Part shown: positions 10,933-21,771 of the stretch, piece after piece
Position numbering within the stretch: position 1 is the stretch's first letter
Layout of the letters: each line of letters starts with the position of its first letter
Source of the DNA: Metaphire vulgaris
Lineage: Eukaryota > Annelida > Clitellata > Crassiclitellata > Megascolecidae
Length of the DNA: 64,000 nt
Assembly: GCA_018105865.1 (NCBI GenBank)
Contig: CM030841.1
Location: forward strand, 10,053,729 to 10,117,728
Reading direction: 5' to 3'
The notes under the pieces: generated by a model
Database searches by the model: none
What the model was told of the DNA's origin: nothing
Seen by the model: only the letters and a program-made list of their open reading frames with translations
Made by a program: the position numbers and the translations under genes

Positions 10933-12306
10933 ACTGTTCTGCCCATAGGCCCTGAATTTCTCTCGGTGGCCTTGACTGCAGGTACAACATAATAATAACT
11001 GGGTTTAAGTGGTTTAATAGCATCTCTTTTATGTTCTTCTTCCGTAGGTTATGTGTAGGCCTATTTCTACGTTGGCGACCATGGATAGGATATCATTTCC
11101 ACTTTGTTCGATCTTGGCATCCTCTTATTAATTCGATGTTATTATTTAGGCCTACTACCTCAATTCCTTCTCGTGGGCATTTTTATGAACATTATTATAT
11201 CGAAACATCGCATCGTTATAGGCCTAACAGACCAACACCTGCAAAATGCAATGCGTATTGCTCTGAATGGTTATTCGCCTGATTATGCTTCGATTATGCA
11301 GTTGAAGAAACAATTTTACGCTATAGGACTGCAAAATGTGCTTGTTTGCACTATAGACCTATAGTCACTGAGTGGGACTGCAAACTGTGCCTTAAGATCT
11401 GCTTTAATAGAAATTTTCCGATTCAGCTAAAATTTATTCTATGCATTTTAAAATTTAGTCTTGTTTTATGTTGCATTGGTTCACTTATAACAGTCTACTA
11501 AGGCGGACCTCAGTTACTCGATATTGAAAAAGCATCTGCCAGTCCACACTCCACAGACCAATGAAACAATTTCCTTAGATCTTCCAGTAAAATTCTAAGG
11601 CTAATCCTGCAGTAGCCTACTAGGCTATTGGTTAGGGACATAGCACTGCGAAAGATAAATCTGCCCGAAAGGATGGAAATGCGAATGTTGCGATGAATAG
11701 GCCTATTGCGAGTCTCATTAAAAAGAAACTAAAAGGTAACACCCGACAAATCGCTAGGCCTACATGTCATCAAGAAATCGATGAACAAGGCTATGCGACT
11801 GTTTGAACACCTGTTACGGACAGAAGAAGACAGCTGCAGACGACGGGCAATCAATGGACCTACAACTCCAAATGCGCTGATGATAGAAATAGGCGGCAAA
11901 ACTTAGATGAGAAGTGAATAGGCCTGCTGAAAAGTATCCCAAAATCGCATTCATATTGCATATTTAGGCCTAATATTGAGTCCAGCAAAGTCTACCAGTC
12001 ATCGAGTTGACCTCATTAATATCTGTGTCTGTTCTGAAGAATTATTTTCTGGACATTAGCGCAGCAACGAGGGGCACAAGGGTGAAAAACCGATGAGACA
12101 CTGTTATCAGAGGGGGAGAGGAGGTAGAGTGATTTCCGAAATGCTGTCATATACAGTAGACAGTATAGCGTCACTATAGGCCTATATATCTCCTCCCCCA
12201 ACTGAAAATATGCTCACAATTTCAATATTTGAATCTTACATTTGGCCAACCCTCAATTTTCGGCCCGTTTGGAGAAACTTACAGCGTTTCCCAAATCACC
12301 TCGCCA
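10933..12306. other. Gene-free stretch rich in AGGCCT
   Basis: I recognise no exon, RNA gene or complete transposon here. The only notable feature is the density of the palindromic word TAGGCCTA and close variants, for example near 11057, 11149, 11221, 11701, 11758, 11967 and 12179. Confidence 0.5.
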
Positions 12307-12761
12307 CAGTGGCGGTTCCAAGAATTCTTGGTGGGGGATGCAAGGAATTTTTAGGAAGTTGGTGAGGGGATGAAATGAAATCCCGAAAAGGTCGAAAAGC
12401 AAAAAAGGTCATTAACAGTGTTTTCTAGAACAAATGTACTGTACATAACTGCCTGAAAAAGGCTGACAAGCAAAAACAGAGGTCATCAGCTCTATTTTGT
12501 ATACAGATGCCCATGCAGCGTCAATCGCTGATAACAAGCAAAAGAAGCTCGGTGTGGGGATGCATCCCCAGCAGTGTTTATTCTAGACCTTCTCTGGGGG
12601 CGGAATCCCCCAAAGTTTGAAATCCCCCCAAATTGTTGACATTTTGGCAAATAGTATGACCTCCACAATATCTGTTCCTCAAAATTTTTTAACTCCGCCA
12701 ATGTCTAGGTGGCTAGAATATCCACTGATCACCAGTCATCCCCAACGTGGAATCGCCACTG
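12307..12761. mobile_element. Larger hAT-like MITE, CAGTGGCGGTTCCA ends
   Basis: The termini CAGTGGCGGTTCCA and TGGAATCGCCACTG are inverted repeats. The candidate target duplication is imperfect (CCTCGCCA against CCTCATGA), so the element is old or one end is misplaced. Inside are a copy of the TGAC...GTCA core with a small insertion (12463-12488) and a variant (near 12393). Confidence 0.65.
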
Positions 12762-13567
12762 CCTCATGACCATGTCTTCTCGTAGAGCTGATGATGTCCA
12801 TTATTCTGGAACCACGACTGCTCCAGTGTTCCCAATTTGTGATGGCGTTGCTTGCGTGGTCGCTTAACTAGGCCTATATATAGGTGGAAATTCAATAATT
12901 CTTTTATGGGACAATTGACAACAGTTTCGATAACTTGGGGTTGACGAGAGTATTTTGAAATAAGTGCAGTTTGACTCTCTCCTGACAGATTTGTCACACG
13001 ACTAGATCTGACCATCCAGAGGCGTCATTCGGGGGGCTGGGGGCCGTGCCCCCCAAGGAAATGAAAATATTAATTTATAATGTATTAATGTGCAACAAAA
13101 AACAAAAACAGGGACGTCATTTGCGTGGGGGGCAAAAGGGTCAGCCCCCAACGGCTGAAAAGAAAAAAAAGGTCGTCAACTATTTTCTATTTTCCGGTAA
13201 TCGTAAAAGGACTGACGAGCAAAAAAACATCTCCAAGTTGGTGTCCATATGCTGCATTTTCCTTTGCATAAAGCCCGCCAGTAGTAGGCATATAGGCCTA
13301 CTTATAATAATTAAATATACGTAAAGTTACAAGGAACCAGTTATCTTAAGACTCGGCTCATCTCTCGATCGACTTTGTTGCCATTTCACAAGATACTCGG
13401 CAGAAATCTCTTTAGTTGATGTGCCTCACTATCGTACTGTCAGTGGCAATGGCTAGTTGTTTCCAAATGTTGATAAACAGGCTCCGGAAGATTATTCCTG
13501 TCGACATCGCTTCGTGAAACCAATGCATTTTCGTTTTTTAAACTTAGTCTTAAACTGCTCCTGTACT

Positions 13568-13857
13568 CAGTGGCGTAGCCAAAGGTTAAGGGGTTTGGGG
13601 CTAAAACCCTTAATTGGCTGCCGAAAACGAAATTTGTTTAATGAGTTTCTATGCATTTTTAATATTTGACGCGACTTTGGGTGTCAAACCCCCTCTTGAC
13701 TATAAAATGTAACGATGTTTAAGAGCTGAGGACCTTTTTTGCTTGTCAGGAAAACACTAGAGTTAATAAGTTTTTTTGCTTTTCAAGATTTTTCCAAAGT
13801 TGGTCACGGTCAAAACCAAAATCTAAACCCCTTCTGGAAATCCTGGCTACGCCACTG
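13568..13857 (-). mobile_element. hAT-like MITE, CAGTGGCGTAGCC ends
   Basis: It is 290 bp, with TIRs CAGTGGCGTAGCC and GGCTACGCCACTG and an exact 8-bp target duplication CCTGTACT (13560-13567 and 13858-13865). It contains one minus-strand TGAC...GTC(C) core at 13726-13749. It has no open frame of note. Confidence 0.93.
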
Positions 13858-14253
13858 CCTGTACTGTTCCTGTTTGGCCCATACGTCTTCGATTGAGGCC
13901 CCCGTCGATCAGACTGTCCTCTCAATCGTAACCATTCTCTAATTCTTATTGTAGGCCTATTTTCTACGACAACGGCCGAAGCATATCAAGCAATAGGCAT
14001 TATTTATAATGGCGCTACAGATTTGATTGAATGATTAGTTGACAAAAAGGAGAGTATAGAGAGATACAGAATTACGCAATAAATGCTTTGTGCGAAAACT
14101 TTGTATCTTTGAAAATTGCTTGTTGTCAACTGTCTATTATCAGATGATGAATAAACTTATTAGGCCTAAATGTAGGGCTACTCATTTGGTACCGATGACT
14201 TATCCAAAAAGCAGGGTTTGGAATTCTAACCAGGAGATCGCTACAACGTCTTG

Positions 14254-14618
14254 CAGTGGCGTACCGACGGGGGATAGGGCAGGGGCAACAGGCCCCGGGG
14301 GTCGAGGAGGGAGCGCCAACATCAATCCGCTACCAAATGTTAAAGTTGCGTTTTGTCTCTTTTACCACGGTTGGAAGGAAATAGAGATTTTCCCCAACTT
14401 CCGAGAAATTCCCTGACAAGCAACAGAAAAGATCATCGCCTATTTTACTTTCACTTAGGCCTATTTAAGTTAGGCCTATATGAACGCGAACGGTTTATGT
14501 TGTGAATTAACTAAGCAAGTTAGGTTATGACCTTTTTGCTTGTCAGGATTTTTCGGAAGTTGAGAACTCCATTAGTACATTTTGCCCCTGAGCGCCGGAC
14601 ACCCTCGCTACGCTACTG
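14254..14618. mobile_element. hAT-like MITE, CAGTGGCGTACC ends, with two inverted cores
   Basis: It is 365 bp, with ends CAGTGGCGTACC and CGCTACGCTACTG, flanked by an exact 8-bp duplication ACGTCTTG (14246-14253 and 14619-14626). Two copies of the TGACAAGCA core lie inside in opposite orientations (plus near 14413, minus near 14526). Confidence 0.92.
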
Positions 14619-14826
14619 ACGTCTTGTTATGACATCACTGAGCACAGAGGCGGGGGGAGGGAGGGCAAACGACTGCCTTCCGCCGCCATCGGTTGAGTAA
14701 CGATGATCTGAAGCACTGATGGACCCCATAAGACAGACCCTGGAGTCGATGAAAATCGCAAAGAAACTTCATCAGTGACGAAATTGGGCTGGAGGAAGAT
14801 CGTCAAGGATAGGGCCTAATTATGAC

Positions 14827-15113
14827 CAGAGGCAGGGCCGGCCTTAAGCCTGGGCAAACCGGGCCTGTGCCCAGGACCCCGCTCCTCTAAGGGGCCCCGC
14901 GCGATATTGGCGATGACGCTATCTCGCCCGGGGCCCCGCAAAACGTAAGGCCGGCCCTGACCAGAGGCGTAGCCAGGAATTTTATTTTTATAAATATGAG
15001 GGGTATAAATCTTCACTAAAAGCACTTAAACCATATAAACCACATAAAAACTTTAAGGTAGACTGATTTGGGGGGTATATATATACCGATATACCCCCGT
15101 CGCTACGCCCCTG
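14827..15113. mobile_element. hAT-like MITE inserted in the KIF17 fragment (outer element)
   Basis: The ends are CAGAGG|CGTAGCC (split by the inner element) and GCTACGCCCCTG. The target duplication ATTATGAC (14819-14826 and 15114-15121) is exact and is itself part of the kinesin coding sequence for Asn-Tyr-Asp. Without the inner insertion the element is about 152 bp. Confidence 0.9.
14833..14959. mobile_element. Second hAT-like MITE nested in the first
   Basis: It is 127 bp, with ends CAGGGCCGGCCTTA and TAAGGCCGGCCCTG, flanked by an exact 8-bp duplication ACCAGAGG (14825-14832 and 14960-14967). That duplicated octamer straddles the left tip of the outer element, which proves the order of insertion: outer first, inner second. 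Confidence 0.93.
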
Positions 15114-15537
15114 ATTATGACAAAAAATCGAAAAACTGTACGGTGAAATAGACGACAGAAGATTAAGTCACGAACAACAGACCAGTGAGATTGAACGGCC
15201 GAACGGCTGTGGAATGACTACAGTTTATATTTCAATCGAAATCGACTAAAAGTGTTATTTACTATGTTTTTTCGTCAAGTAGGCAGAGGCCCAGACCTAC
15301 TTTGAGTACTTTCGGTATTTTGTGCTTAAAATCAAGCATAGGGCCTATACCGGTTGAACATTCATTAATCGCCCATAAGTAGTGTGCTGTTCTGTCGATA
15401 GAAAGTTGCAGACTATATATGTTTAGACTTTACAGATTTTTACACTTTACTATTCCATGTCGATATGATCGTTCTTCTAAGGCTATAATTATATAGCATT
15501 GAATTCGTCATCGTTCAGCAGATGCGTTGCTCTAATG

Positions 15538-18500
15538 CTAGAACTGAGGATGGAGTTTTCGAGGGGCGTTTGGCATTGGGTTCATCGTTCTAAGTTCGCG
15601 CGAACTCAACGGCTTGGTAACGACGAGCGAGTGATGACCGGAGGGAAATCTTCTTTCGGAAGAAGCGGCGTTTGGATGGATGGTGCCAGACCCCCCCGCC
15701 GGGCGCCCGTCTCTCGTCGTGCGGTTCTTGTTGAAGTACGTGGCCGCCGGGTCGGTCGCCGTGTTCTCCTTCAGTCGCTGGATGAATCTGTCCTCCGAGC
15801 GCAGCTCGTAGTCGATCCAGGCGTCGCTGTTGGCGGCCGCCTGCTGCTGGACTCTCCGACTGGCGCCCGGTCCGAGTCCTCCGCCTGCGGTTGCCGGCAG
15901 CTTGAAGCTGTCGACGGTCAGCTTCGGCAGTTTCCAGTTGCGGTTCAGGTCGTCCCACTCGCTCTGCGCCAGGATCTTTTCCAGGTTGACGTAATTAGAG
16001 TCGCGACGCAGTGCTGGAAGAATCTTTTCCAGGACCGCCTGATACCAGAGAATGTTCTGCTCCTGTTTGCGGATCGTGTCCAGATAATCCATCCTGTCAA
16101 ATTCGAATTCTCCTTCGATGTCCTGTATTTCTCTCAGTAGGCCGTTAGTTCTCGAAAACAGCTCTTTTATAGTTTGGTCTTTGGCGGCTATTTCGTCCTG
16201 TGCACTATCGAAGGTCCGCTTGTCTGGCTGTTCGCCGGCGGTATCTCTGTCTGGATCTGCGGTGGATTCCTGTATTCTTCTCTGTTTCTCGAGTTTCTCG
16301 ACTACCGCTCGTCGATTGGCCAGCTTCGTTCGCTGTTCGCTGCTTCCGCCGCCGCCGACGACCTGCATCTGGAGTTCCTTGAGGCGCCGCTCCGCCTCGT
16401 GGCTCGTCCTCAGAGGTTCCGACGGCAGGGGAGTTCGTGGTACCACCCGGCCCTCTGCGGTCATTCGCTTCACGCTCGGCGGCATCTCGTTAACGGCGAT
16501 CGGAGGTTCTTGGGGGTCAGAGTCTAAGATGTGGGATTCGTTGGAGTTATTTTCCTGTTCTGGACTATTATTTTCAGATGAAACCGGTTGAGAAAACGTT
16601 CCATTTTCAGACGCATCGTTTGAATTAGCGGAGTTTTCGTCGGTACTTTCGAGATCTTCGACAATCACGATCTGTTTTGCGTCGCAGTTGGTTCAATCCA
16701 CCTCATTGTAGATTGTTTAAACTCTACTTCGCTTCCGTTTGCCTCTTCGTTTGTGATTTCCGCTCTGTGATTCTCTCCAAAGTATTCGTTCTCGTAGTTT
16801 TCCTGAAAGAATTCGCGTCTCTGCATTGTTAGGATCTCGTTAGTCTTTTCCATTTCTTCCCTGAACGTTCTAAATAGCCGTTCCATCTCAACGACTTGTT
16901 GTTCGTGACTTACTCTTCTTTCGTTTATTTCACCGTTCAATTGTTCGATTTTTTGGTCATAATTATCCTTGACGATCTTCCTCAGCGCAATTTCATCACT
17001 GATGAACTTCTTTGCGATCTTCATCGATTCCAGAGTTTGTCTTATGGGGTCCATCAGCGCTTCAAATCGAGTCTTGATCAACTTCCTCTCCTCCTCCTCA
17101 TCATCACAATTGCTTCCCTTTCTGTTGCAGCTGTTGATGGACTCCTGATATTGCCACTTGATTTTTGCAATTTCGACCGCCATCTCTTCTTTAGATTCCT
17201 TCAGTTTCTCGATCTGCTTTTCGAGTGCCTCCGTTCTCGTTCGGTATTCTTCGTCTATTCTATTCTTTTCCTCTTCCGCTTGTCTGACACTCATCGCCGC
17301 CGCCATTGCTGCCACAGGATCGACGTCTGCCACTTCGGATGACGACTGGTTGCACGTCTGCCATTTCGGATGACGACTGCTGCACGTCTGCCATTTCGGA
17401 TGACGACTGCTGCTGCTGCTGCTGAATCATCTGAACTGGATCGTTATGGTGCTGCTGCGCTTCTTCCGGTTCCGCTCCGACCACTTCGTCCGTTTTCTTT
17501 CCAGGTGCTTCAGCGTTCCGTACTTCCCCGGAAACGACTTCCTGCCCTGGAACGCGACTTTCGGCGCCGTCTGCGCTCTGTTGTTCCTGAAGCCTCAAGA
17601 CTTCGATGGCGTGACTTTTACTCGCGAGAATCGCGTCTTCCATGGCAGATTCCAGTATCTGCTTTCCCTGTTCCACGCCTTCGGCTATTGTCTTCCTTTC
17701 CAATTCCAACAGTTGCGGCTGAATGGCAGCGGATGTCTTCTGGATTTCAACGGCATAGGCAGTCTGCAATTCGTCCATTTGTAACTGGACAGCTTCCTTG
17801 TTTCTCTTCATCGTATCAAGTTCTTCTTTCATCCTCTCCAACTCTTCTTCGTATTTCTCTGCAATCTTCTGTTTCTCGACTTCAGCCTTCTCCGGTGAAC
17901 TGTTCTCCTCCACCTTTTTCAGCTGTTTCTGAAAGGCCTCTTTAAGCCTGTGCATCTCGAGCGTGATGATCTTTCTACCGCGTCTGGCTGCTTCTAATTC
18001 TGCCAGCATCCTCTTTTCCTCCGCTTCGTGGCGTTCTTTCAATCGCCTTTTCTCCGCCTCGCTTTCTTCGATCAGCCTCTGGAGCTCGGAAGATGCTCGG
18101 CTTCCTTTCGTCTTCGCATCTTCAAGTTCTTTCGTCATTTTGTCTATCTTTTCTTCGTATTTTACGACCAGGGCTTTTGCTTTCCTCTCCGACTCTTTCT
18201 CTTTTTCGGCGCTCTCTGTGGCAACGTCTTTCTGCTGTTGTTGTTGTTGCGGTTGTTGTTGCGGTTGTTGTTGCGGTTGTTGTTGTTGTTCTTGTTCTTG
18301 TTGCTGCTGTTGCTGCGCTTGAAGCGGCAGAGGCGTCTGCTGCGGAGTGTCCGCCAGCATCGCCTTCAACTTGGCGATCTCCTCCAGGTATTCTCTAATC
18401 AGGGCGTCCTTCGGGTCTTCGTTGATCTTCGGCCGGTTGCGGATGTTCTTCGCTCGGTTGGCGTACCTCAGCGTGCTCAGCGTCTCCTCGTAGCTGTTGT

Positions 18501-19447
18501 TGGACGGAGACAGGCAGGCGACCATCAGCGTCTTCGTATTGCCGCCGAGCGAGTCCTGCAGCAGCCGCGTCAGCTTCGAATCCCTGTACGGTATGTGATG
18601 ACAGCGCCCGTCGACCAGCGCCGAGATCACGTTCCCGAGGGCGGACAGCGACAGGTTGATGCGCGTCGACTCTTTGAATCTCTCGCCCGTCGCTCCGGTC
18701 TTGCCCTGCCGCTCGCTGCCGGCCAGGTCGACGAGGTTCAGCTTCGACACGCGGATGCGACGGTTGTCGCCGTCGTCGCGAACGTCGCACCTTTCCAGGT
18801 GAATGGTGAACACCGAGTGACTTCGAGACGAGACGGCGTTCATCAGGGTGGCGCCGACCGATCGCCGACTCCAGCCGGTCTCGATCAGCCGCTCGCAGTC
18901 CCGGATGCAGGCGCACGGGTGCATCGACAGGTCCTTGACGAAAACGGTTCCGTCCGGCTTCTCCTTCAGCTCGAACTTCGATTTCGCGTCCTTTCCGAGC
19001 AGATCGCGTATGTCCTTCGTTGTAGATCTCCAGAAAGGAGGCGTGTATCAGATAGCGAGACGAGTCGGCGATCGATATCGTATCGAAGATCTGTTCCAGG
19101 GCGCGCGGTATCATTCCGCGCTGCTGCGGCGAATCCGCCGCGCCCTGCATGCTGAACGTCTTGCCGCAGCCCGTCTGGCCGTAGGCGAAGATGGTGCCGT
19201 GAAAGCCCTCGGTGAAGGCCTCGACCAGGGTGAAAGCGGCGTCCGAGTAGACCTGCTCGTTGGTGGCCTCTTCGCCGTAGGCTCCGTCGAAGACGAAGGT
19301 CTTCGTCGGGGCAGTCTTCTCACGCGGGTTTCTGATGGAACAGACGGCCTTGGCGGAGTCGACGCTGACGATCGATTCACAGCCGAGACCTTTCTCGCTT
19401 GCGTTCAGAGGTCGACATTTGACTACTACACGGACACTTTCACCCAT
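15538..19447 (-). CDS. KIF17: KIF17-like kinesin-2 motor, intronless, three frameshifts
   Basis: KIF17/OSM-3 is a homodimeric plus-end microtubule motor of cilia and dendrites. From the ATG at 19447 ([15 protein letters not shown]) the motor runs without introns. The P-loop GQTGCGKT is at residues 90-97. Further on are SSRSHSVF (switch I), NLVDLAGSE (switch II), [20 protein letters not shown] and the neck [21 protein letters not shown] Gln-rich stretch and a long coiled coil follow. The tail [17 protein letters not shown]...[13 protein letters not shown]...WKLP is KIF17-specific. The stop is TAG at 15538. Frame changes by one base occur at 19014-19015 (extra C), about 17349 (extra base) and about 16675 (T run). 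Between them the frames stay open for hundreds of codons. The total is about 1,300 residues, longer than the human protein (about 1,030). The gene is GC-rich, unlike its neighbours. It could be a retrogene, a recent pseudogene, or an intact gene with assembly indels. An acceptor-like TTTCACAG near 19,490 allows a 5' UTR intron. Confidence 0.88.
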
Positions 19448-19734
19448 GATAGAACGCACGTCAAAGCCTCTGTACGCAACCCTATGTCTGTGAAATAAAA
19501 CGGACAGATATAATTAGCCTAATTATTACAGACCTCAGGGTATTATTTTGTATAAAACAATATTTTCCGGAACGCAACAGTCGAAAGTCAATTGTCAACA
19601 TGACGTAGCGGCCGAACAGTGTACAGAATACTATAATGATTATAATCAATACAACAGCGTATAACATGCTGAAGAAAACTCAACAAATGATTATTTCATG
19701 CTTAAATCAAAAATGGATTGGAAAAAGTCATATA

Positions 19735-19910
19735 CATGGATATTTTTACACCCCTAGCACCCCTCAACACCCTCCATTTGAGGTCGACACCCCCAAATTT
19801 GGTAATGTGACAATGGTTTGCACACAAAGTGCATACTAATTAGCTCCGGACACCCCCCCCCCAATTCGAGGTCGACTTCCTCCAAATTCACAATCCTAGA
19901 AATATCCCTG
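19735..19910. mobile_element. Relative of the 44295 MITE, boundaries uncertain
   Basis: It shares with the reverse complement of 44295-44623 the words GAGGTCGA, CCAAATTTGG, CATACTAATTAGCTC and a TAGAAATA end. I see no target duplication, so the limits are approximate. Confidence 0.5.
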
Positions 19911-20061
19911 CTGATTCCCTGGTCATTTAGTTCTACATTTTCTATTTATGAAATTAATGTTGTAAAGAAACCAGTCGTCAGATTTCCCGGAACGCCGTAC
20001 GTTCCGCCGCGTTCCGGCACAGAAATGCCCTGATTACGGTGAATAGGCCTATCTTGTAGCG

Positions 20062-20130
20062 CAGGGGCATCAAACTCATTTCATACATCGGGCCACATAA
20101 AAGTCTTTGTGGTTGTCGCGGGCCGGATTT
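20062..20130 (+). mobile_element. Terminal fragment of a hAT element
   Basis: It begins CAGGGGCATCAAACTCATTT and continues with GGGCCACAT and GGGCCGGATT, a terminus typical of a widespread hAT MITE family. The other end is not found. Confidence 0.35.
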
Positions 20131-20256
20131 GTACATAACATTATTTTTAGACATGTATAAAACAGGTTGTATAACTTTATCGACATATTTTTAAACAGTC
20201 ATATTTTGAAACAGTTTTGCAACTTTATACAACTTTCGAGGCGATATTAGTAGTCC

Positions 20257-20298
20257 TCCGAATTGTCCGCTCCGAATTGTCCGTCTCCGAATTGCCCG
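20257..20298. repeat. Short tandem repeat, three units of TCCGAATTGTCCG
   Basis: Three imperfect copies of a 13-15 bp unit based on CTCCGAATTG(T/C)CCG. Confidence 0.7.
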
Positions 20299-20324
20299 GT
20301 CACCAGTTGAATCACTGCCTAAAG

Positions 20325-20501
20325 CAGTGTTGGAGTTGCCGGGGGAAGGGCTGTGGGACAGTGGGAGTGGGGGTTGAACCCCCAGCTAACTTTGCAACCC
20401 TTCCAAAAATCGTATATCGGGTACATTCAGCTTCTGTCAGACTGTCATTCATTGAATTTCAGTCCTCAACCCCCAGCTCAAATTTCACAACTCCAACACT
20501 G
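20325..20501. mobile_element. hAT-like MITE, CAGTGTTGGAGTTG ends
   Basis: It is 177 bp, with TIRs CAGTGTTGGAGTTG and CAACTCCAACACTG and an exact 8-bp target duplication GCCTAAAG (20317-20324 and 20502-20509). Confidence 0.93.
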
Positions 20502-20785
20502 GCCTAAAGTGAAAGCTAAGTTATGCCTACTTAAACGTATCCGGAAAGCGTGGCATTTCGACCGTGAATTTGATTTTGAAAAAGTAGTTTAATTTACCTA
20601 TAGACCCGTTTGTCTCATCCTCGCCCAAAATTAGGAAATCTGCGGAAGACTTTTCAAAATTAGTCACACGATTTCTCGCAAAAAGTGGTTGCGAGTTTGT
20701 TAGTTGTTACATCGAGAACACTACATGCCTATAATGCCAAATCTTTTGGCTACAAAGCTCCTGGATTCGCTATAGGTCGCAGGAA

Positions 20786-20970
20786 CAGTGGCGGCTCTAT
20801 GATTTGGCAAGTGGGGGACCGTTGGGGTGGCAACTTCTAATCATGGGGGCAACCATTTGTTGTTTAATGTATGTAGCATTAAGTATAGGGTCCCAACTGG
20901 GGGGCCCCAGGGGGGGCAGGCACTCAGTAGGGGGCACGGGCCCCCTGGCCCCCCGGTGGAGCCGCCACTG
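20786..20970 (+). mobile_element. hAT-like MITE, CAGTGGCGGCTC family, copy 3
   Basis: It is 185 bp, in the same orientation as copy 2 at 10743 and very similar to it. The flanking octamers are CGCAGGAA and CGCAGGAT, a one-base mismatch. Confidence 0.9.
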
Positions 20971-21597
20971 CGCAGGATCTCATTACTTTTTAAGGGTCGA
21001 ATTTTGTGTGTATTTTTTATAGTCATCTTAGCTATAATTTTCCAAAATAGGGACGAAATCTGACGAAAATCTGGGCCAATATTTTGCAGGGCGATATGCC
21101 CGTCTACTTTCGAGCAAAGAAAAATTTATAACCAACTCTAGAAGACGTTATAACCAGCCTACCTCTGAACCTAGACTAGATCCACAGAGTCCTTTTGGAC
21201 AACGGCATCTTTTGACACAATAGGCGCGACCCAAAGGCCCGCTTACTAAAGCCTCGATCATGTTTCAAACATGCTTAGGCCTACCTAGCCCTGGCCTATA
21301 GAAGCTAAAGCAGCAAAACTGACGTAGGAAGTTTACGCAATTTTTTCAGAATGTGTCTTTTGTTGATATTCGTCATCAATGAATGTTTGTTGAACAAGGA
21401 ATTAATCATAAGGATGCGCCAACGAGAACAATTTATTATTGGTTGAGTTCGACTTAGTTGCGAGAGAAAGATGGCTTTTAGTAACGTAATGCGATATTTC
21501 GTTAGGCCAGGTTTATTCAGCGTTAATTGAAACAGCGCGTTTAGTAGCGGCTTATTCGCAGGTCTTTGTCGTGTGAAAAAAGGTGGCCCATCTTAGG

Positions 21598-21771
21598 CAG
21601 GGCGCGATCTGTAGGGGGAGGGTGAAAGGGGATCCCCCCATTGGCCATCTGCATCCCCCTACTGCTACATCACCCAACACTACATCCCCCCACTGCTACA
21701 CTTCCCTAACAACTACATCCCCTAACCTCGAAATATTCCCCCCACTGCTCTAGGTCACAAATCGCATCCCG
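21598..21771. mobile_element. hAT-like MITE with CATCCCC-rich interior
   Basis: The left end CAGGGCGCGAT pairs imperfectly with the right end ATCGCATCCCG. The flanking octamer ATCTTAGG is an exact duplication (21590-21597 and 21772-21779). The interior has several diverged copies of CTACATCCCC-CACTG. Confidence 0.85.

Larger units (their letters stand above)
14710..15205 (+). pseudogene. KIF17 tail fragment, inverted copy, split by MITEs
   Basis: Plus-strand translation gives [19 protein letters not shown] (from 14710), the same residues encoded on the minus strand by the kinesin gene near 17,020-17,070. A one-base deletion then breaks the frame. After an inserted MITE the homology resumes at 15114 with NYDKKIE..LYGEIDDRRLSHEQQ, matching the kinesin around 16,900-16,970. 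The copy is diverged, lacks both ends and cannot encode a protein. It lies about 330 bp beyond the kinesin stop codon, in inverted orientation. Confidence 0.85.

Noticed and set aside
18028..19155. 375-codon plus-strand frame
   Set aside because: Antisense shadow of the GC-rich kinesin motor and neck; Arg/Leu/Gln-rich with no domain. The minus strand carries unmistakable kinesin motifs.
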